Shown: in pieces, positions 1 through 5,088 of the stretch
How positions within the stretch are numbered: position 1 is the stretch's first letter
Layout: each line of letters opens with the position of its first letter
Assembly: GCA_002428215.1 (NCBI GenBank)
Contig: DIUI01000132.1
Coordinates: 1-5,088 of the forward strand
Length of the DNA: 5,088 nucleotides
Direction: 5' to 3'
Source: Prolixibacteraceae bacterium UBA6162
GTDB lineage: Bacteria; Bacteroidota; Bacteroidia; Bacteroidales; Prolixibacteraceae
Notes under the pieces: model-generated
What the model saw: the letters and a program-made list of their open reading frames with translations, nothing else
What the model was told of the DNA's origin: nothing
Database searches by the model: none
Made by a program: the position numbers and the translations under genes

Positions 1-2
1 GC

Positions 3-167
3 TTAATCTATTTCTGTAAACAAAACAATTTTAAAGCAAGTCTGGTGACAACGATTGATATTTTAGACTATAAAACCATTGAAGGAATAGACCTAACGTA
101 TGTTCCTGCAGCTGTTTATGCTTATAACATAGGGGTGAATACGCTAGAAATAAAATTAAATTGGTAA
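3..167 (+). CDS. 3' end of an unidentified protein gene (partial)
   Basis: An open frame enters from the left edge and ends at TAA (165-167), giving 54 C-terminal residues. The gene's start is outside the window. I do not recognise the family. The last residues (TLEIKLNW) alternate hydrophobic and polar side chains and finish on an aromatic residue. That pattern is common in the last strand of outer-membrane beta-barrels and in other beta-rich proteins, so a barrel protein is possible but unproven. The sequence is A+T-rich in its third codon positions, more so than the SusC/SusD operon to the right. It is convergent with that operon. The only reasons to call it coding are the uninterrupted frame and the protein-like composition. 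A chance open frame of this length is possible in one of six frames. Confidence 0.5.
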   Translation, partial: LIYFCKQNNFKASLVTTIDILDYKTIEGIDLTYVPAAVYAYNIGVNTLEIKLNW

Positions 168-180
168 AAACGAAATAGAA

Positions 181-273
181 ATGGTTAATGAAGATTTATG
201 TGTTCTAATAGTTGAAGTAATGAAATCCTTGTCTAAACTTTCTGAACATGAATATAAATCTGAGGTTAAATAA
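181..273 (+). CDS. doubtful 30-residue small ORF
   Basis: An ATG 13 nt after the preceding stop opens a 30-codon frame ending in TAA. The predicted peptide is acidic at the start (MVNEDLCVLIVEVMKSLSK) and otherwise amphipathic, with no signal peptide or membrane segment. The upstream bases (CGAAATAGAA) are A-rich, as is usual in Bacteroidota, but contain no distinct ribosome site. It could be a small protein co-transcribed with the gene ending at 167, a fragment of a decayed gene, or chance. No family is recognised. Confidence 0.2.
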   Translation: MVNEDLCVLIVEVMKSLSKLSEHEYKSEVK

Positions 274-458
274 TTTTCTTAAGTAAGCACCTCTTTTAAA
301 CGTAAAAATACGAAATGTGGGTTATCTTTTAGTATGTTAAAAAGTTAACACCTTGATATTGATGTAATTGTGTATTGGATTATTGAATTCCAGCTGCAGC
401 TTCTGTCAAGAAGGGGAGCAACGCCAGCGAAGATTACACAGTCACCCCGACATTATTG

Positions 459-494
459 GGATCGATTTGCAGAGCAGCACTTTGATCCTTTTTT
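459..494 (+). terminator. terminator-like hairpin, repeat unit 1
   Basis: GGATC (459-463) pairs with GATCC (484-488). G464-T483 and A465-T482 extend the stem to 7 pairs. After a 2x2 internal loop, TGC (468-470) pairs with GCA (477-479). Six T follow (489-494). This is the form of an intrinsic terminator for plus-strand transcription. It lies 10 nt after an acceptor-like CACCCCG, but here the preceding tRNA-like body is missing because the array begins at 439. Confidence 0.5.
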
Positions 495-500
495 ATTTAT

Positions 501-536
501 AGGGCTTTCGGTTATGGTATTTTCCATGTGACAATT
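501..536. other. unit-1-specific divergent middle segment
   Basis: This 36-nt segment replaces the 51 nt found in units 2 and 3. It keeps faint similarity (CGGTTATGGTATTTTCC against CGGTCAAGGTATTTTTG), so the -7 box is altered to TATTTTCC and the D-arm-like segment is gone. Unit 1 therefore looks like a diverged or recombined copy without the promoter-like box. Confidence 0.6.
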
Positions 537-537
537 A

Positions 538-589
538 TTCCGCTGTTTCAGCGGAAACGAGGCCGCTGGTTCGAGTCCAGTCACCCCGA
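538..589 (+). pseudogene. tRNA-like segment, copy 1 (3' portion only)
   Basis: This copy keeps the perfect hairpin TTCCGCTG/CAGCGGAA with a TTT loop (538-556), the AAC-GAGGCC spacer, a T arm (stem GCTGG 565-569, loop TTCGAGT, stem CCAGT 577-581) and the acceptor 3' strand CACCCCG plus A (582-589). The D-arm part seen in copies 2 and 3 is absent. It cannot form a cloverleaf, so it is called a relic or tRNA-like element rather than a tRNA gene. Confidence 0.5.
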
Positions 590-597
590 CATTATTG

Positions 598-633
598 GGA
601 TCGATTTGCAGAGCAGCACTTTGATCCTTTTTT
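598..633 (+). terminator. terminator-like hairpin, repeat unit 2
   Basis: The sequence is the same as in unit 1: GGATC 598-602, GATCC 623-627, T6 at 628-633. It starts 8 nt after the discriminator-like A589 of copy 1, which is where a terminator for that RNA would be expected. Confidence 0.55.
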
Positions 634-656
634 ATTTATCGTCCTATCGGTCAAGG

Positions 657-664
657 TATTTTTG
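657..664 (+). promoter_or_regulatory. candidate Bacteroidota -7 promoter box (unit 2)
   Basis: TATTTTTG matches the Bacteroidota housekeeping -7 consensus TAnnTTTG exactly. Transcription would begin a few bases downstream, close to where the tRNA-like segment starts (about 667). The -33 TTTG element is poor: the best candidate at a sensible distance is TTTA (635-638). The box is T-rich and could match by chance, but its placement between the terminator-like hairpin and the tRNA-like body is suggestive. Confidence 0.35.
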
Positions 665-666
665 AG

Positions 667-743
667 TAACATTTAGTGCCCTGGCAGCGTATTCCGCTGT
701 TTCAGCGGAAACGAGGCCGCTGGTTCGAGTCCAGTCACCCCGA
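667..743 (+). pseudogene. tRNA-Pro-like element, copy 2 (most complete)
   Basis: Reading as a tRNA: T674-A675 fit positions 8-9. The D stem GTGC (676-679) pairs with GCGT (687-690) around a CCTGGCA loop containing GG. The T stem GCTGG (719-723) and CCAGT (731-735) enclose TTCGAGT. The acceptor 3' strand is CACCCCG (736-742) with discriminator A743. A C1-G72 pair with A73, together with an AGGCC-type variable loop, is typical of tRNA-Pro. Against function, the would-be 5' acceptor strand (667-673, TAACATT) cannot pair with CACCCCG. The anticodon arm is a perfect 8-bp hairpin with a TTT loop (692-710), leaving no 7-nt loop with T33 and no Pro anticodon. It is probably a tRNA-derived relic or a tRNA-like RNA; a working tRNA is unlikely. 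Confidence 0.5.
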
Positions 744-751
744 CAATATTG

Positions 752-787
752 GGATCGATTTGCAGAGCAGCAATTTGATCCTTTTTT
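752..787 (+). terminator. terminator-like hairpin, repeat unit 3
   Basis: GGATC 752-756 pairs with GATCC 777-781, followed by T6 (782-787). The one base differing from the other units inside this hairpin (CACTTT to CAATTT) falls in the internal loop, so the stem is kept. It lies 8 nt after A743 of tRNA-like copy 2. Confidence 0.55.
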
Positions 788-810
788 ATTTATCGTCCTA
801 TCGGTCAAGG

Positions 811-818
811 TATTTTTG
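811..818 (+). promoter_or_regulatory. candidate Bacteroidota -7 promoter box (unit 3)
   Basis: This is the same TATTTTTG box and surroundings as in unit 2, including the weak -33 region. It sits just ahead of tRNA-like copy 3. Confidence 0.33.
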
Positions 819-820
819 AG

Positions 821-895
821 TAACATTTAGTCCCCTGGCAGCGTGTTCCGCTGTTTCAGCGGAAACGAGGCCGCTGGTTCGAGTCCAGTCACCCC
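821..895 (+). pseudogene. tRNA-Pro-like element, copy 3 (last, no terminator)
   Basis: Identical to copy 2 except for two changes. In the D arm, TAGTGCCC becomes TAGTCCCC, which breaks one D-stem pair. CGTATTCC becomes CGTGTTCC just before the hairpin. The 8-bp hairpin is at 846-864, the T arm at 873-889, and the acceptor strand ends CACCCC at 895. The next base is T instead of the G72 of the other copies. Unlike copies 1 and 2, no terminator hairpin follows, because the repeat stops here. Confidence 0.48.
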
Positions 896-1195
896 TGTTT
901 TGGTTTCCTCTGTCATAAGTCGTTATAATCCCAAGGTCATCAGTTCTAACCATCGTTATTTTTGTCTGCGATAGATTCAGGCCAACCCTATTCTTTGGAA
1001 TTTTGTATATCCTCCAGCAGGTAGCTAACTATAAAGTCTGCCAGGTAGGATTAACTCGCTTTTCCATAGATTCCCGGGCTATGTCACCGATAACTTCTGT
1101 GGGTGAATATCATATTTTGCACACCTTCCAATTTGGGATATTTCATACAAGCAACCTTTTAGTTTTGGTGAAGTTGCACCCTGCTTTACTGCAAT
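896..1195. other. 300-bp stretch without a supported gene
   Basis: No open frame here looks like a real gene. A plus-strand TTG-initiated frame (1003-1197) runs into the terminator stem and has no recognisable features. On the minus strand, one frame translates into protein-like sequence but contains three stops between about 1171 and 1035, so at most it is a decayed gene. No RNA gene or clear promoter is visible. Confidence 0.5.
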
Positions 1196-1231
1196 AAAAA
1201 AGAGGCTGCCTATTTAAGGCAGCCTCTTTTT
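1196..1231 (-). terminator. strong intrinsic terminator of the SusC/SusD operon
   Basis: GAGGCTGCC (1202-1210) and GGCAGCCTC (1218-1226) form a perfect 9-bp G+C-rich stem around a 7-nt loop. It is flanked by an A-run (1196-1201) and T5 (1227-1231), which extend the pairing. It lies 22 nt beyond the lipoprotein stop codon and gives a U-run in the minus-strand transcript. Being symmetrical, it could also stop plus-strand transcripts coming from the left. Confidence 0.93.
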
Positions 1232-1253
1232 AAAAATATTCAGATTGTGATAT

Positions 1254-1991
1254 TTACATTGTCACTGTAAAGGTAACCGAAGCTTCAGCACCAAAATCAC
1301 CTACGATACGACCCAACTGAGTGGTGCCTTTGGTAAGAGTGGCACTTCCATTGTTTGGCCATGACAATCCATCGCCATAGGAATCGTAAATGGTGAAGGT
1401 ATAGGTACCGTTAGGCAAACAGAATTTAGTATTGAAACTGGCTAAGCCATCGCTGTATCCACCACCGGTAGCTACAGTTGCACCAGCACTGTTTTTCAGA
1501 ACCCAGGTTGTTTCACTTGCATAACCGTCGAATAAGATGGCAAGGGTTACTTCATTTTGGGTGCAAATCTGAGCGATATTTAATGTGATCGCAGCGCCCT
1601 TGAAGAGTCCTTCCTCAGAACCAATTTCCAGAACGATTCTTTTGCCGGCTGTACCAATATTTACATCAGATAGGCCAATGGTGAGAATCCCAACATTGGA
1701 GTTGGCGGGAACAGTTACCGTAGCGGGTACTGTATAAGAGCCTGCTGTAGCAGTGGTAGATGCAGATACAACGTTGATGTTGAAACTGCGGTCGGCCGAA
1801 GTAACCTGAGTAGTATAGAGTTTGATTTCACGATCGGCTGAGCCACCAATGGGAACTCCCATGTTCATGGTTGCCGCCTCGAAGGTGATATAGTTTAGGT
1901 CTTCGGTACCTTTAATGTCATCTTCGCAGCTGGTAAATACAAAGATTGGCACCAGAAGGAGCAGCAAAAAGGTTATTCTTTTCATAGTCAT
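1254..1991 (-). CDS. two-domain surface lipoprotein downstream of SusD
   Basis: A 245-residue exported lipoprotein. The signal peptide is a hydrophobic run (residues 6-20) ending in the lipobox FTSC, with lipidated Cys22. Acidic residues (EDD) directly after the Cys are typical of Bacteroidota surface-exposed lipoproteins. Residues about 31-140 form a beta-rich, Thr/Val-rich domain with a TVPATVTVPANSNVG motif, like Calx-beta/DUF4843-type modules. Residues about 145-245 resemble a small beta domain seen in Bacteroidota secreted proteins. It contains the motif YDSYGDGLSW (about 202-211) and Cys143 and Cys191, which could form a disulfide. No catalytic motif is visible. The ATG lies 3 nt after the SusD stop, so the two are probably co-transcribed and coupled. 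A second ATG two codons in (1983-1985, MKRITF) is equally possible. Its position as the third gene of a SusC/SusD operon suggests an accessory substrate-binding role. That is inference; the ligand is unknown. Confidence 0.85.
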   Translation of the reverse strand: MTMKRITFLLLLLVPIFVFTSCEDDIKGTEDLNYITFEAATMNMGVPIGGSADREIKLYTTQVTSADRSFNINVVSASTTATAGSYTVPATVTVPANSNVGILTIGLSDVNIGTAGKRIVLEIGSEEGLFKGAAITLNIAQICTQNEVTLAILFDGYASETTWVLKNSAGATVATGGGYSDGLASFNTKFCLPNGTYTFTIYDSYGDGLSWPNNGSATLTKGTTQLGRIVGDFGAEASVTFTVTM

Positions 1992-1994
1992 AAT

Positions 1995-3485
1995 TTAATT
2001 GATGAATGGGTTGTTCTGAATCTCAGCTTGCGGAATAGAGAAGGTAAGCCTTGCATCATCGTATGCAACAGGTGTACCTACGAACGAGAGGTGGTTGCTA
2101 CCTCTGGTAATGGTAGCTTTGTTGCGCTTCATAGCAAGATAGCTTTTGCCTTCGCCGAAAAATTCAATTCGGGTCTGCTTATAGATTTCTGCCTGAAGTG
2201 CCTGGCCACTCAGTCCGTCAACATAGCTTGTATTAGGGACACGCTGTGCAAGGAAGGTTTTGAGTGCGTTTTTTGCAGCAGTTTCATCACCGCTTTTGGC
2301 AGCTGCTTCTGCATGCAACAAATACATCTCTTCAATACGCATATACACATAGTCGGTTGTAATAAAACGCTGTGCAGCGATAGTTCTTACCGGAGGATAG
2401 AATTTATTGGAAGCAACCAGATTATAAGCTCCTCCAACCTCGAACTGCCCTTTACGGATATCGTCGGCTGGAATGGCTGCATACAAACCGGCATCAATAG
2501 CTTTGCGGTCGCCTGCCCACTGGTAGCTGTAAGTAAATTTGTCCATTTGACCCCACCATGAGATCAGGTTCAAACCATTGTCGGTAGTAAGATCTACACC
2601 CCACATCCACGATGGTGAACTTACATCGTTGAAACCGCCTACAGCAGCATTACCCGCAAAAGTAACTGCACCTAGAGGGGTAATAGTATAGCCACCAGTT
2701 GCTATTACTTGAGCCGTAAGATTTTTTGCGAGCGTGAGGTTTTCGTTGCCCCCCATTGTTGCGTAAACATAGGCAAGAATTCCCTGAGCCACAGATTTAT
2801 TCACTTCAGTCTTGGCTACGCGCTGGAAACCATCTAAAAGTGAAATGGCATCATTTAAGTCTTTGACAATAAGGGCGTATACTTGCTGAGTGGTGCTTTT
2901 AGGCTGATTGGGAGTTGCTGGATCATCGTATATTGGAAGAATTTCTTCAGTTGGATTGTACGACTTGGAATAATATTGTGCCAAATAGAAATAGGAATGG
3001 GCACGCATGGCTTTGGCCTGACCCATAATGTATTTATTGGCTGCAAGTTCGGGAACGGCATCGTTTCCGCCAAGCGCGGCAATTACAGAGTTGGCAGAAC
3101 GGATCAACCGGTAATAATAGCGCCATGCAATGTAGTTTCCGGTGTTGGTAAAGTCAGGGGTTACCGTAAATTGGGTAAGTGTTCTGTACCATCCATAGGT
3201 AGATACCGACAGTGCAAGGTCTCCGGAGAGAAAATCACCCATAATGTCGAATCCTTTTTGACCGAAGTCGTCGTGACCGGTGGTGCCACCAGTTCCTGTC
3301 TGGAACATCAGCGTGTAAATTCCAGACATACTACCTGCGATTACATCAGGGTTTTTTGAAGCAGCCTCAGCTACCTGATCCTCGGTAAGGAATTGCGTGG
3401 GCCTTACTTCCAGGAAGTCCTCCTTACAGCCCGAAGCTACAATCAGCATTAAGGCCAGCAGAGAAATAAGATATGTTTTTTTCAT
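1995..3485 (-). CDS. susD-like: RagB/SusD-family nutrient-uptake outer-membrane lipoprotein
   Basis: A substrate-binding lipoprotein that caps a SusC-type transporter at the cell surface. From the chosen ATG (MKKTYLISLL...) it has 496 residues, a normal SusD length. The signal peptide ends in the lipobox VASGC with Cys20, followed by the common start KEDFLEVRPT. An N-terminal SusD domain (about 25-240) includes the helical WRYYYRLIRSANSVI segment (121-135) and AKAMRAHSYFYLAQYY (157-172), a TPR-like helix typical of the family. The C-terminal RagB/SusD domain has YMRIEEMYLLHAEAAAKSG (381-399), TRIEFFGEGKSYLAMKR (438-454) and the terminal FSIPQAEIQNNPFIN. In-frame alternatives are ATG at 3503 and TTG at 3515. 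I prefer 3485 because it gives a canonical 20-residue lipoprotein signal. The gene follows the SusC stop by 31 nt and precedes the lipoprotein ATG by 3 nt. The ligand cannot be inferred. Confidence 0.95.
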   Translation of the reverse strand: MKKTYLISLLALMLIVASGCKEDFLEVRPTQFLTEDQVAEAASKNPDVIAGSMSGIYTLMFQTGTGGTTGHDDFGQKGFDIMGDFLSGDLALSVSTYGWYRTLTQFTVTPDFTNTGNYIAWRYYYRLIRSANSVIAALGGNDAVPELAANKYIMGQAKAMRAHSYFYLAQYYSKSYNPTEEILPIYDDPATPNQPKSTTQQVYALIVKDLNDAISLLDGFQRVAKTEVNKSVAQGILAYVYATMGGNENLTLAKNLTAQVIATGGYTITPLGAVTFAGNAAVGGFNDVSSPSWMWGVDLTTDNGLNLISWWGQMDKFTYSYQWAGDRKAIDAGLYAAIPADDIRKGQFEVGGAYNLVASNKFYPPVRTIAAQRFITTDYVYMRIEEMYLLHAEAAAKSGDETAAKNALKTFLAQRVPNTSYVDGLSGQALQAEIYKQTRIEFFGEGKSYLAMKRNKATITRGSNHLSFVGTPVAYDDARLTFSIPQAEIQNNPFIN

Positions 3486-3516
3486 AACGAATAATTTTAC
3501 CATTTTTTTACTCAAA

Positions 3517-5088
3517 TTAGAAAGTAACCCTTAATCCAAAAGTATAGGTGCTCAAAGGAGAATACCTGTACATATCTGAGGTTCCTGCCTCATTGGTCGA
3601 AGGATTAAATCCATCCCGTGAACTCAGCAGGAAGAGGTTGTCGCCTGCTCCAAATATACTGAGTGAACCAACGCCAATTTTGCTCACTAAACTTCTGGGA
3701 ACATTAAATCCGATTCGTAAGTTGTTTAATGTCAAGAAATCTGCTCTGGTGAGGAAGCGTGAAGAAGCACTTGATACGTTGGTATCGAAGTTGTCAGATA
3801 AGCGGGGAACGTTTGTAATATCACCCGGTTTTTGCCATCTGTCGAAGATATCGGTATGCCAGTTATTATTACCCACGGGATCGTTGCTCATCAAACGGGC
3901 ATAAGCTCCATCGTAAGCATATCCGCCAAGGCTATAAACAAATTGCGAAGAGAGATCGAAATTCCAAATGCGGGCATTCAGTCTGAAACCTCCGCGAACC
4001 ACAGGAATAGGCGATTTGTCGAGGTATTTCTGAGTAGCACTCGCATAGGTCTTAGTAGTGGTTACATCAATTTTGTTGTCTGGATTTTCACTCAGATATT
4101 CGAAAAGAGAAGCAATTGATTCACCGGCATCCATTACACCGTTGCCGTTGGCATCGTGGTAATGAATGTACCACATCGCTCTACCGTCGGCCGGATCAAC
4201 ACCTGCCCACTCTCTCATGTAGAAATCGAAAAGCGAGCGACCCTGGGCACGACCAAACAGACCGGCGATATCCAAAATTTTGGGCTCATTGGTTGAAGGG
4301 TCAATAGGCATGGTCATCAACTCGTTTTTAAGAAATTCGCCGTTGATTGAAACATCAAAGCCGAAATTTCTTTTGTTTACAATCTGTGCAGCAAGATCAA
4401 CTTCAACCCCGCTGTTACGGAGCAAACCGTCGTTAACGGTCATAAGTGCATAACCTACAGAAGGACCTACACGACGCTCGAATACGAGGTTGTCGGTATT
4501 TTTGATGTAGTAATCAACGGTACCGGTCACATATTTTCCTACTCCAAATTCAAGACCAGTCTGGAACATTTTTGAAGTTTCCCAGGTCAAATCAGGGTTA
4601 CCAATATCACGGGGAGAAATAGAGATTCTGTCGTTGAGGTTGGCAATGCTGAATGTGTTAAATCCGGGATAGAAACCTACACCCGATTGTTCACCAATTA
4701 CACCATAGCTGATTTTATACTTTAAGAAGTCTACAAAGGTCAAACCCTGCATGAAGTTTTCATTGGTAACAACCCATGAAAATCCAAGCGAACCAAATGT
4801 ATCCCATTTGTTATCACCGATAAACCTGGAGGTTCCATCGCGACGAATCGAACTTGACAGGAAATATTTGTTGTCGAAATTGTAGTTCACCTGTCCGAAA
4901 TAACTTTCAAGCCTTACCTGGTCGGTATATCCTGAAGGGGGAGCAGGCACAATGATAAAGTTGTTCAGGTCGTCGATATCGGGATGTACCATTTTGGATT
5001 TGCTGGTGTTCTGGATTTTCCGCTCCCAGCTGTTGCTTTCGTGGGCAGCAAGAGCTTCCAGATTGTGTGATCCAAAGCTTCTTTTGAA
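3517..5088 (-). CDS. susC-like: SusC/RagA-family TonB-linked outer-membrane transporter (C-terminal part)
   Basis: The TonB-dependent barrel that imports the substrate captured by its SusD partner. Only the last 523 residues are present. The frame stays open to the right edge, so the ATG at 4992 is internal and the signal peptide, carboxypeptidase-like domain, TonB box and plug lie outside. Full-length relatives are about 1000 residues. Counting from the window edge, SHNLEALAAHE (6-16), LESYFGQVNYNFDNKYFLSS (61-80) and RRDGTSRF (82-89) are hallmark SusC barrel segments. WAGVDPADGRAMWY (294-307) is followed by DANGNGVMDAGE (312-323), a Ca-binding-like acidic loop often seen there. Later come RADFLTLNNLRIGFNVP (448-464), DGFNPSTNEAG (492-502) and the final strand YTFGLRVTF, ending in the Phe expected for outer-membrane barrel insertion. 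It is the first visible gene of the operon; the promoter lies beyond the window. No frameshift is seen. Confidence 0.96.
   Translation of the reverse strand, partial: FKRSFGSHNLEALAAHESNSWERKIQNTSKSKMVHPDIDDLNNFIIVPAPPSGYTDQVRLESYFGQVNYNFDNKYFLSSSIRRDGTSRFIGDNKWDTFGSLGFSWVVTNENFMQGLTFVDFLKYKISYGVIGEQSGVGFYPGFNTFSIANLNDRISISPRDIGNPDLTWETSKMFQTGLEFGVGKYVTGTVDYYIKNTDNLVFERRVGPSVGYALMTVNDGLLRNSGVEVDLAAQIVNKRNFGFDVSINGEFLKNELMTMPIDPSTNEPKILDIAGLFGRAQGRSLFDFYMREWAGVDPADGRAMWYIHYHDANGNGVMDAGESIASLFEYLSENPDNKIDVTTTKTYASATQKYLDKSPIPVVRGGFRLNARIWNFDLSSQFVYSLGGYAYDGAYARLMSNDPVGNNNWHTDIFDRWQKPGDITNVPRLSDNFDTNVSSASSRFLTRADFLTLNNLRIGFNVPRSLVSKIGVGSLSIFGAGDNLFLLSSRDGFNPSTNEAGTSDMYRYSPLSTYTFGLRVTF

Larger units (their letters stand above)
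439..895 (+). repeat. three-unit tandem repeat array carrying tRNA-like 3' ends
   Basis: The 10-bp sequence CAGTCACCCC occurs at 439, 578, 732 and 886, dividing the region into units of 139, 154 and 154 bp. Units 2 (578-731) and 3 (732-885) differ at only 4 positions by direct comparison. Unit 1 is identical to unit 2 over its first 62 bp (439-500) and last 41 bp (537-577). Its middle (501-536, 36 nt) replaces a 51-nt segment (640-690) and is only weakly similar. In plus-strand order each full unit contains an acceptor 3' strand, a terminator-like hairpin with T6, a TATTTTTG box, a D-arm-like segment, an 8-bp hairpin and a tRNA T arm. The flanks (...GATTACA on the left, TGTTTTGG on the right) share nothing with the units. 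Confidence 0.92.

Noticed and set aside
667..743. Functional tRNA gene (Pro or Glu)
   Set aside because: The 5' acceptor strand does not pair with CACCCCG. The anticodon arm closes to a TTT loop, and the TTC triplet that could suggest Glu does not sit in a 7-nt loop closed by a proper stem.
667..743. tmRNA 3' end
   Set aside because: Only the T arm is compatible. There is no tag-peptide reading frame or tmRNA 5' partner, and the acceptor sequence is tRNA-Pro-like.
644..826. 60-residue minus-strand ORF containing GDWTRTSGL across repeat units 2 and 3
   Set aside because: The GDWTRTS string is the translation of the antisense of a tRNA T arm, a well-known source of false proteins. The ORF simply runs across the repeat.
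439..895. CRISPR array
   Set aside because: The units are 139-154 bp and repeated throughout, with no short repeat and unique-spacer alternation, and no cas gene is nearby.
439..895. Integron cassette array with attC sites
   Set aside because: The units contain hairpins of cassette-like size, but no paired RYYYAAC/GTTRRRY core boxes, no cassette ORFs and no integrase. The conserved hairpin region is better explained by tRNA T-arm sequence.
1003..1197. 64-residue plus-strand ORF
   Set aside because: It starts at TTG, has no recognisable features, and its stop lies in the A-run of the operon terminator. It is most likely a chance frame.
2028..4307. Several ORFs of 63-177 residues opposite or out of frame within the SusD and SusC genes
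   Set aside because: They overlap well-supported family genes, and their translations are Cys/Ser/Arg-rich shadows without domains.
4990..4992. ATG at 4992 as the start of the SusC-like gene
   Set aside because: The same frame stays open for 32 more codons to the window edge and encodes typical SusC sequence (HNLEALAAHE), so the gene is truncated by the window and this Met is internal.

Overview
The window comes from a member of the Bacteroidota. The evidence is a SusC/SusD pair (TonB-dependent outer-membrane transporter plus surface lipoprotein), lipoprotein signal peptides, A-rich start regions without a clear Shine-Dalgarno motif, and a perfect match to the phylum's TAnnTTTG promoter box. 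Genus cannot be read from the sequence.

Right part (1254-5088, minus strand): one operon, read from the right edge leftwards. It holds the C-terminal ~523 residues of a SusC-like transporter (its start lies beyond the window), a complete SusD-like lipoprotein, and a 245-residue two-domain lipoprotein. The junctions are short (about 31 and 3 nt). A strong hairpin terminator at 1196-1231 ends the operon. The SusC barrel imports an oligomeric substrate, SusD acts as its substrate-binding lid, and the third protein is probably an accessory surface binding lipoprotein. No enzyme is in view, so the substrate (glycan or peptide) cannot be stated.

Left part (1-1195): position 3-167 is the 3' end of an unidentified plus-strand gene, followed by a doubtful 30-codon ORF. 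The notable element is a tandem array at 439-895: one 139-bp unit and two 154-bp units (the latter differing at 4 positions). Each full unit reads, on the plus strand, as a terminator-like hairpin with a T6 tract, a TATTTTTG promoter-like box, and then a tRNA-like segment. The 3' end of that segment matches a tRNA-Pro-type T arm and acceptor strand, but the 5' acceptor strand is absent and the anticodon arm is replaced by a perfect 8-bp hairpin. The array starts and ends exactly at the 10-bp acceptor sequence CAGTCACCCC. It is either a cluster of decayed or duplicated tRNA genes, a footprint of repeated recombination at a tRNA 3' end, or a family of small tRNA-like RNAs. This is the only part that looks unusual. 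The stretch 896-1195 holds no convincing gene.
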